12,841 nucleotides of DNA, taken from positions 1 to 12,841 of the forward strand of contig JBFHSP010000078.1 of NCBI GenBank assembly GCA_041591085.1, read 5' to 3'. The position numbers and the translations under genes are program-made. How positions within the stretch are numbered: position 1 is the stretch's first letter; every line of letters begins with the position of its first letter. Below the pieces are notes generated by a model. That model was given only the letters and a program-made list of their open reading frames with translations. It had not been told where the DNA came from and ran no database searches. The DNA is from Pleionea sp041591085 (lineage in GTDB: Bacteria; Pseudomonadota; Gammaproteobacteria; Enterobacterales; Kangiellaceae). Positions 7,622-12,841 of the stretch are shown here, piece after piece.

Positions 7622-8631
7622 TGACTTCAGCAATATTTAAACTGAGTATTTTATCGGCCAAAGATTTGGCTCTTGCCGATAACGCCGAAGAGTGGTTGAA
7701 AGCTCTCCCTGGCCCAGTCGTGATAGAGTTAGAAGGAACCGATAAAACAGCGCCATGGAAGGCCATCAGCGTTTTGGTTCATGGAAATGAACCTTCGGGC
7801 TTTTTCGCTGTTTATCGTTACTTAAAAGAGAGGCACATTCCGCGATCTTCAGTTGCTCTTATTATTTCATCGGTACGAGCTGCTCGACATGCGCCGTTGT
7901 TTTCTCATCGTATGCTAACCGGTGAGTATGACTTAAATAGACGTTTTGGAATGTCGCAACCGCAAGATGTGGTGAGTAGTTTAGCCGCAGAAATAGAACA
8001 GTATTTGCGATCCAAGCCGTTTGAGTATGTTGTCGATTTACACAACACCTCGGGTAATGGTCCTGCTTTTTCAGTAGCTACTCATAAATCTACTCAAGTG
8101 CAAAAACTCGCCAGTTATTTTTGTGAATCACAGGTGGTGACTCAATTAATTGTTGGATCATTAATGGAGCAAAATTTTAATTGCCCAGTTGTAACCATTG
8201 AATGCGGTGGTTCAAAACAAACAGAGGCACATAAACTAGCTTATTCAGGTTTAATCAACTTATTACAGTCAGATAATTGGCAAGAGCGCCAAGCATCTGT
8301 TTCTTTGTTTGAGCACCCCACTAGACTTTGTGTTAAACGCGGCTGTTCGCTCGAATATGCCAATCAACTAGATCCTGATTGTGAGCTGACTCTTATCGAA
8401 AACATTGAGCAACTTAATTATTCAGGCTTACTCAAAGATCAAGTAGTCGGTTGGCTTAATACTCCCATCAGTCAAACCTTAACTGCCATTAGCGAAGATG
8501 GAAAAGAGCATGTTAACGACTATTTTTATCAGCAAGGAACCGAGCTTAGAGCAAAGCAAAACTTGAAGGTGTTTATGGCAACACCGCGAAAAGATATCGC
8601 TTTAGCCGACTGTCTATTCTATGTTCTTTGA
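7621..8631 (+). CDS. Succinylglutamate desuccinylase/aspartoacylase-family zinc hydrolase
   Basis: The 336-residue protein resembles the AstE/ASPA family of M14-like zinc enzymes, which remove an acyl group from, or cleave an amide next to, an acidic amino acid. Signature elements are HGNEPSG (His54 and Glu57, zinc), DLNRRFG (104-110, substrate-binding Asn and Arg), DLHNTSG (139-145, with His141 the third zinc ligand) and TIECGG (192-197), whose Glu194 is placed like the catalytic glutamate. No signal peptide is present. The ATG overlaps the stop of the ligase gene (TAATG), so expression is coupled. The pairing suggests it hydrolyses the ligase product or trims its substrate; this is inference. 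AstE itself would normally sit in an arginine-catabolic ast operon, absent here, so I do not call it astE. Confidence 0.82.
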   Translation: MTSAIFKLSILSAKDLALADNAEEWLKALPGPVVIELEGTDKTAPWKAISVLVHGNEPSGFFAVYRYLKERHIPRSSVALIISSVRAARHAPLFSHRMLTGEYDLNRRFGMSQPQDVVSSLAAEIEQYLRSKPFEYVVDLHNTSGNGPAFSVATHKSTQVQKLASYFCESQVVTQLIVGSLMEQNFNCPVVTIECGGSKQTEAHKLAYSGLINLLQSDNWQERQASVSLFEHPTRLCVKRGCSLEYANQLDPDCELTLIENIEQLNYSGLLKDQVVGWLNTPISQTLTAISEDGKEHVNDYFYQQGTELRAKQNLKVFMATPRKDIALADCLFYVL

Positions 8632-8747
8632 ATTCAATTTTTTGGATAAAACGTAAACTTACTTTTAATAATTTTTGTCATTACGCACATTTGATTAAAC
8701 GGAATCTAGTTTTTTAATTTTAAAATCAAAGGCGGTTTCGCACTACT

Positions 8748-8793
8748 TCGCTGAGAAGCGAAATGAGATCTTGTACAATTGTGAAACTTTACG
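8748..8793 (-). repeat. Dispersed repeat, copy A
   Basis: Read on the minus strand this matches 12604-12657 on the plus strand: 21 of 24 bases in the part ending TTGTACAAG and 20 of 22 in the part ATCTCATTTCGC through CAGCGA, with eight extra bases between the parts in the other copy. Its outer end is a hairpin, TTCGCT-GAGA-AGCGAA (8747-8762). Overlapping small palindromes follow: TTGTACAA (8771-8778), ACAATTGT (8775-8782) and ACAAATATTTGT (8799-8810). It lies about 50 bases past the end of the DUF4442 gene and about 115 bases past the hydrolase gene. Weaker similarity to the other copy continues to about 8830. Confidence 0.75.
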
Positions 8794-8843
8794 TGGGTAC
8801 AAATATTTGTCAAATTCAGCTCATTGTCTTTTACCCACTTTTT
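8793..8843 (+). terminator. Possible terminator for the ligase/hydrolase operon
   Basis: GTGGGTA (8793-8799) pairs with TACCCAC (8832-8838) and is followed by TTTTT on the plus strand, the right order for a plus-strand rho-independent terminator. The 32-base loop is long and the site is 160 bases past the stop codon, so it is uncertain. Apart from this and repeat copy A, 8632-8841 shows only AT-rich sequence such as ATTTTAAAAT (8717-8726). Confidence 0.3.
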
Positions 8844-9303
8844 AACATTTCGGCTTCTCTGTAATCCAAAGCTTAATCTGACCTTCAACAACAACTGTTC
8901 TTTGGGTGTCATAGGCTTTTATTTCAACAAATGCATCACCTGTTTTCCAGTCGTCTGGATTAATTGTGGCAATGCAAGTTATATCAGTACCTGCTTTGGC
9001 GGTGTAGTTTACGGTCATTCCTTTAGGAATCCAACGCAAGTTCTCTGGAATAGAGGCTTCAGCCATAACGCCCATAGCCATTTCTAGCCCATTACAAATA
9101 GCAATAACATGAACCGTTTTAATGTGGTTAAAAACTCGTTTACGCTTTTTTATTAGACATTCACAAAGATTAGGCTCTAACTTTATAATTACTGGTTTAA
9201 TCGAGCCAAAGTAGGGTGCTGTGGCACAGACTATCTTCGAAAATAACAGATGACCTAATGGCCAGCGCGAAAGATTCGTAAAAATGGAAAGTGTTCTATT
9301 CAT
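8842..9303 (-). CDS. DUF4442 hotdog-fold protein, thioesterase-like
   Basis: The 153-residue protein resembles the DUF4442 family, which has a single hotdog fold related to PaaI/YiiD-type acyl-CoA thioesterases. The N-terminal half has the family pattern of an amphipathic start, then APYFGSIKP (29-37) and a basic KKRKRVFNH stretch. NHIKTVHVIAICNGLE (59-74) corresponds to the hotdog active-site helix, with Asn59, His65 and Glu74 as candidate functional residues; RWIPKGMTVNYTAKA (90-104) is the conserved central strand. A thioesterase activity is inferred from the fold, and the acyl substrate is unknown. There is no signal peptide. The ATG follows AAGAGA at a short distance. It is divergent from the large metallopeptidase lipoprotein gene, with 254 bases between them, and may share regulatory DNA with it; no functional link is evident. 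Confidence 0.8.
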   Translation of the reverse strand: MNRTLSIFTNLSRWPLGHLLFSKIVCATAPYFGSIKPVIIKLEPNLCECLIKKRKRVFNHIKTVHVIAICNGLEMAMGVMAEASIPENLRWIPKGMTVNYTAKAGTDITCIATINPDDWKTGDAFVEIKAYDTQRTVVVEGQIKLWITEKPKC

Positions 9304-9366
9304 AAAAAATCTCTTGTGTTGAAAGCGTTATCTGGTTACAAGATTTAATCAACAAAGCCAGTAATA

Positions 9367-9404
9367 TTTAGGGTTTTAAGAGTACTTATTTAGGTTTTTG
9401 AGAT
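9367..9404. repeat. Direct repeats in the intergenic region shared by two divergent genes
   Basis: A 16-base unit beginning TTTAGGGTTTTAAGAG at 9367 recurs, with three differences, from 9389 (TTTAGGTTTTTGAGAT). The step of 22 bases is two helical turns. A third TTTAGGG stands at 9459-9465. The arrangement could be an operator for the DUF4442 gene, the peptidase gene or both. Confidence 0.25.
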
Positions 9405-9433
9405 TTGCATGAGATTGATACAAATGCTGTAAT
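9405..9433 (+). promoter_or_regulatory. Possible sigma-70 promoter of the metallopeptidase gene
   Basis: TTGCAT (9405-9410) and TGTAAT (9428-9433) are 17 bases apart. The -10 box matches five of six consensus bases, the -35 only its first three. It would give a leader of roughly 115-120 bases before the ATG at 9558. Confidence 0.3.
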
Positions 9434-9505
9434 AAAAAATTGCTCTACAGTATAGGCTTTTAGGGCTTAGTCTGGTAAAGATTAATTCAATACTTCAAGT
9501 TTTTC

Positions 9506-9517
9506 TTCAAATTTGAA
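9506..9517. promoter_or_regulatory. Perfect 12-base palindrome in the peptidase gene leader
   Basis: TTCAAATTTGAA lies about 40 bases before the ATG at 9558 and downstream of the candidate promoter, where a repressor could bind. Being AT-rich it could also be chance. Confidence 0.25.
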
Positions 9518-9557
9518 TGTACAGAACAAATCCATACCATTTTATTTTGAGGTATAA

Positions 9558-12491
9558 ATGCGACCAATTTTGAAAATCATTTTTGCTGCCATAATGGTCA
9601 TTAGTTTGGTCGCATGTGGTAGTGGGATAGATGATGATTCAACTGGCCAAAATGAAGGTAATAATGGAGGGGGCCTTGGTGGGTCAGCTTTAGAGGTAAA
9701 TCTTAGCTCTGAGTTAACGCTATGGAATGATGAGGCGTTGACTCTTTCTGCATCGGCTACGGGAACGGGCGATTTAAGTATTAGTTGGACCCAAACTCAA
9801 GGGCCTAATGTGACAATTGAATCTCCCGGTCAACTTGAAACGCGCATTCAATACACGCCAGAAAAGCAACATACGTTTTATCAATTTCAAATTACAGTGA
9901 ATGATGCCAATAGTTCTATCACTCGTACTATTGATGTAAAGCTCCAAGACAGAATTTATCAAGCGGGTTTAACCGGAAATCCAGTATTTTTACCGAGTAA
10001 TACTAGGTTACTAGAACGACGAATATTACAAAGAGTTGAGTCGGCACTTGAGAGAAATTCAATCGCTTTAAATCAAATATTCGACTCGAATGCTATTTTT
10101 TATGATCCTACTCGAAACTCGCGGTTTTTTTATAGTGAGCAATTGGAGTATGTATTTCCCTTAGTCACTGGAAATCTCAATTCTAATTTAGTCTCTGCTC
10201 GATGGTTCGAGCAAACCAAAGCAGTTGCTTTTGGAACTGATATTTTTTCTCTGCAGCAATCCGGAGCTAACACAAGCTTCAATCAAACCTTGAGTAATAT
10301 CATTCAGTGGTTATGGGGAGAACACTCAGGAAACGAGCAAGTGGTAAAAGTATTATTAGTTAACCAGTTGAGTTTTGCTGATTTGAAGTCTTGGTTTTCA
10401 CAATATTTTCCAAACGCTACCGTTGAATGGTGTAACAATGAAAATGAGCTGCATGATTGCTTAAGTAATGCCTCTCTAATTATCACTGGCTCAAGAACCG
10501 ATATGGCGCTAGCCAAAGTAATGACAGAATTAACTGAACATCAAAATAATTTGGTTCCTTTAATGTATGTTCATCAACACGGTTGGAACAGTTCTGAATA
10601 TACTAATCCGATTTTAGATCTCTTTGGGGTCTACACCGATGCTCCTGGAACTGCTGGCAATTTTTATCGTCAAGATATTGCTGAGTGGTCGAGTTTACAA
10701 GAAATGATGAAAGCGGATTCGATGCTAAATGGACTGCAATACATGTTTAAGGGGTTTGTCAGTGATCAGTTTGATTTTGATATCAGCAACTGTAATGAAA
10801 CTTCTTGTAGTAATATTGAATTATTTGCGGAACAATTTTATGAGCCAGCCTCTAAATTAAAAGCTTTATTGAGTCAAACTCAAAAAGATAGAATTAATAT
10901 TTTTGATTCATCAACGAGATGGTTAGAAAAGTTAGCTTTATTATTAGCAGATCGATATCGAGAAACGGTGAGTTTTCCTATGAGTAAAAATATCACCGAT
11001 ACATTGAGTTTTTTACAAAGTTATTATGCCGATCATGTAGTAAGTATTTACCGAAATGTTAATCCTGTACCTGCATCTTTAGGCAATTTTTCTCGCACCA
11101 ATTTTTCTCATATTACACCTACCAGTAAAATAGTAAGTTTAAAAAGCGGTGAAAAGTTTAGGTCAGCGGGAGTGTACGCCTTGCCTGGTCAAACTTTTAC
11201 TGTAACTAGAATAGATTCTGAAAATATTGAAACCAGTATTTTTATTAATACGCTCAGAAGCGGTGCAGTTAAAGAATTTGAGGATAACAATTATGTCCGG
11301 CCTAAATTTGTCCAATCAGAAAAGATAATTATTAACCCAGGAGAAACTCTAACTCTGTCAACGCCTTACGGCGGTCCAGTTCAAATTGGTTTTAAAAGTA
11401 GCGGCGTTGTTACTGAATTTGAGTTTACTAACGTGGGACTACATCCCTATTGGCGAAGCGCTGCTGATAATGAAGCCTTTTTAAATGCTGTGAACGATGC
11501 TGAGTATGATTGGACTGAAGTAGCCAATGATTATTTTGAAGTGCACTCGCAACTCGAAAAAATGCAGCAAACATTAACCGATTCAAGATGGAGTAATGGT
11601 GAAAGTTTATCAAATATGATTGAACAATATATCCATCAATACCCACATGAGTTAGCTGGGTATCAGGGAGATGGAATTGCTTTAAACAGGGAGATTACCG
11701 ATTTTGCCGAGCTGCATCAGCTAACTATTGAAGAGCATAACGTGGTGAAACATATGAATGCAGATCAACCTTTATGTGGTTATGGTTGTTCTGGTAATCC
11801 TTATGATGCCGGTTGGTTTTTTGAGCCTTTAGGTCATGGCGACTTGCATGAATTAGGTCATGGGTTAGAAGAGAATAAATTAAAGCCCGATGGCTTCGAA
11901 GGTCACGCTACCACCAATTATTATTCTTACTATAGTAAATATCAATTCTTTGCAGCAACGGGTGAGGAACCTGAATGTCAATCACTCGACTTTGCAGCGA
12001 TAAACACACTCATACAACAAAGTAGAACAGAGCCTGATCCTTTTGCATTTATGCAAGCACAAAACTTATCGGGATGGAAACAAGGCACAACTTTTATGAT
12101 GCAAGTGCTTATGAGCGCGCAAAATCAAGGTGCATTGCTTTCAGGGTGGAACGTTATTCCTCGATTACACATTTTGCTTAGAGAGTTTGATGTTGCCAAA
12201 AACAATGACAGTGATTGGCTTGCTAAAAGAACATCGCTTGGCTTTTCACTGTTTTCTAGGGCAGATGCTAATACAATATCAAACAATGACTTTTTACTGG
12301 TTGCATTAAGCTATGTTACCGAAAGAGACTGGCGTGATTATTTTAACATGTGGGGGCTACCTACTGGAGCAATAGCCCAACAACAAGTTTTATCCTTTTC
12401 TTATAGGCCAATTGATTTAGGTGTTTATGCGCCAGAACAAGACGATGCTTTCTGTAAAGGACTTAATCATCCGTTTGTTGCGTTCAATTAA
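9558..12491 (+). CDS. IMPa-like M60/M88 zinc metallopeptidase lipoprotein
   Basis: The 977-residue product is a predicted outer-membrane lipoprotein. A basic start, a hydrophobic run and the lipobox LVAC (17-20) give lipidation at Cys20; Gly at +2 avoids the inner-membrane retention signal. A Gly/Asn-rich linker (about 21-43) leads to an Ig-like PKD/REJ-type domain (about 45-130, with SWTQTQGPNVTI). The central part resembles the N-terminal and helical regions of Pseudomonas aeruginosa IMPa. The catalytic M60-type domain starts near residue 625; the zinc motif is HELGH (764-768), with Glu781 in the EGHATTN stretch as the likely third ligand. IMPa (MEROPS family M88) cleaves next to O-glycosylated Ser/Thr of glycoproteins, so a mucin- or glycoprotein-degrading role is inferred. 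The length is near that of IMPa plus the Ig-like domain. GAGG stands five bases before the ATG. By eye it is more AT-rich than radA, which may reflect transfer. Confidence 0.85.
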   Translation: MRPILKIIFAAIMVISLVACGSGIDDDSTGQNEGNNGGGLGGSALEVNLSSELTLWNDEALTLSASATGTGDLSISWTQTQGPNVTIESPGQLETRIQYTPEKQHTFYQFQITVNDANSSITRTIDVKLQDRIYQAGLTGNPVFLPSNTRLLERRILQRVESALERNSIALNQIFDSNAIFYDPTRNSRFFYSEQLEYVFPLVTGNLNSNLVSARWFEQTKAVAFGTDIFSLQQSGANTSFNQTLSNIIQWLWGEHSGNEQVVKVLLVNQLSFADLKSWFSQYFPNATVEWCNNENELHDCLSNASLIITGSRTDMALAKVMTELTEHQNNLVPLMYVHQHGWNSSEYTNPILDLFGVYTDAPGTAGNFYRQDIAEWSSLQEMMKADSMLNGLQYMFKGFVSDQFDFDISNCNETSCSNIELFAEQFYEPASKLKALLSQTQKDRINIFDSSTRWLEKLALLLADRYRETVSFPMSKNITDTLSFLQSYYADHVVSIYRNVNPVPASLGNFSRTNFSHITPTSKIVSLKSGEKFRSAGVYALPGQTFTVTRIDSENIETSIFINTLRSGAVKEFEDNNYVRPKFVQSEKIIINPGETLTLSTPYGGPVQIGFKSSGVVTEFEFTNVGLHPYWRSAADNEAFLNAVNDAEYDWTEVANDYFEVHSQLEKMQQTLTDSRWSNGESLSNMIEQYIHQYPHELAGYQGDGIALNREITDFAELHQLTIEEHNVVKHMNADQPLCGYGCSGNPYDAGWFFEPLGHGDLHELGHGLEENKLKPDGFEGHATTNYYSYYSKYQFFAATGEEPECQSLDFAAINTLIQQSRTEPDPFAFMQAQNLSGWKQGTTFMMQVLMSAQNQGALLSGWNVIPRLHILLREFDVAKNNDSDWLAKRTSLGFSLFSRADANTISNNDFLLVALSYVTERDWRDYFNMWGLPTGAIAQQQVLSFSYRPIDLGVYAPEQDDAFCKGLNHPFVAFN

Positions 12492-12841
12492 AACATAGCG
12501 CTATGGTCGAAAACAATAAGCGGACGCTTTGACTTTAGGTCTGGTTACCACATAATACGGAAGAAAAAGGCAAAGAGCGGACATATGAAAATACTTATCT
12601 GCTCGCAAAGTTTCAGCATTGTACAAGTGAATAAGATCTTATTTCGCTCCTCAGCGACTCACTTTTGCAGACATGCAAAAGCAAGCACAAATTCGACTGG
12701 AACGAATTTGAACAGCTTTAGCTGGTCCAAAAGGATGAAGGACAGGACGTCCGCAATAAAACATGTTTCTCCCGCCAATTGGCTTTTCGAAAAATCATCT
12801 GGTCGAGCAAGCGGTAATGATCATCATCCCTGATGGCATTA
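12492..12841. other. Gene-free stretch packed with consecutive palindromes and hairpins
   Basis: I support no gene here. Inverted repeats follow one another: CATAGCGCTATG (12494-12505), AAGCG-GA-CGCTT (12518-12529), AATAAGATCTTATT (12630-12643), TCGCT-CCTC-AGCGA (12644-12657), CTTTTGCA-GACA-TGCAAAAG (12662-12681), CAAATTCG and CGAATTTG around seven bases (12688-12710), CAGC-TTTA-GCTG (12713-12724), GGACGTCC (12745-12752), AAACATGTTT (12759-12768), GCCAATTGGC (12774-12783), TTTTCGAAAA (12784-12793), and TAATG/CATCA pairing with TGATG/CATTA (12815-12841). GCGGAC recurs at 12520 and 12577 and inverted at 12749. The first palindrome begins two bases after the peptidase stop codon. The pattern suggests a composite intergenic repeat (REP/BIME- or MITE-like) that may continue past the window. 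Confidence 0.6.
12604..12657 (+). repeat. Dispersed repeat, copy B
   Basis: This is the plus-strand counterpart of 8748-8793 on the minus strand. It carries CGCAAAGTTTCA, TTGTACAAG and then eight bases (12628-12635) absent from copy A, followed by ATCTTATTTCGCTCCTCAG and the end of the hairpin. The eight bases lie between two AAG triplets, so copy A may have lost them by slippage. In both copies the element reads in the same direction as the gene upstream of it, here the metallopeptidase gene, 113 bases away. Confidence 0.75.

Noticed and set aside
7303..7766. Several short frames inside the ligase and hydrolase genes, both strands
   Set aside because: They are alternate-frame shadows of two genes with strong family motifs and have no start signals of their own.
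8747..8762. Hairpin TTCGCT-GAGA-AGCGAA as a terminator
   Set aside because: No T-run follows it on either strand; it is better explained as part of the dispersed repeat.
8706..8912. Minus-strand open frame of 68 codons
   Set aside because: It overlaps the end of the DUF4442 gene in another frame and crosses repeat copy A.
12585..12833. Open frame of 82 codons on the plus strand at the right end
   Set aside because: It runs straight through the repeat and hairpin array, has no clear ribosome binding site and resembles no family I know. Absence of stops over this length is weak evidence.
12494..12841. Integron attC-type sites
   Set aside because: The palindromes lack the paired core boxes with RYYYAAC and GTTRRRY ends and there is no integrase or cassette structure.

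Overview
The window is a stretch of gammaproteobacterial chromosome with moderately low GC, probably from a marine or aquatic heterotroph. The evidence is a RadA of standard enterobacterial-type architecture, several PilZ (c-di-GMP receptor) proteins, Sec/Lol-type lipoprotein export, and a plant-like class II DAHP synthase of the kind seen in proteobacteria. The overall flavour resembles the Kangiella/Oceanospirillales-Alteromonadales region of the tree, but that is an impression and cannot be fixed from this window.

Layout. Bases 1-23 hold the first codons of a minus-strand gene that runs off the left edge; its upstream region carries a close pair of direct repeats. Bases 160-4062 hold two minus-strand genes that probably share a transcript: an 817-residue protein with two PilZ domains, then a divergent class II DAHP synthase (first step of the shikimate pathway). 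radA (4189-5550) is divergent from the PilZ gene and converges on a second, single-domain PilZ gene (5559-5933, minus), so radA is bracketed by c-di-GMP receptor genes. Bases 6101-8631 form a tight two-gene operon with a 1-base overlap: a GCS2-type carboxylate-amine ligase followed by an aspartoacylase/succinylglutamate-desuccinylase-like zinc hydrolase. The pair looks like a make-and-break system for an amide- or gamma-glutamyl-type bond on an unknown small molecule.

Bases 8700-12841 look more accessory. A DUF4442 hotdog-fold protein (8842-9303, minus) is divergent from a large lipoprotein (9558-12491, plus) with a PKD/REJ-like N-terminal domain and an M60/M88 zinc-metallopeptidase domain of the IMPa type, predicted to act on O-glycosylated proteins from the outer membrane. 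Downstream of each of these two genes lies a copy of the same short, diverged repeat (8748-8793 and 12604-12657), in opposite chromosomal orientation but the same orientation relative to the gene before it. The second copy sits in a 350-base gene-free stretch packed with consecutive palindromes and hairpins.

The most interesting points are the ligase/hydrolase dyad, the repeat pair with its hairpin array, the altered active-site motif of the DAHP synthase, and the IMPa-like lipoprotein. No tRNA, rRNA, CRISPR array, transposase or integrase was seen.
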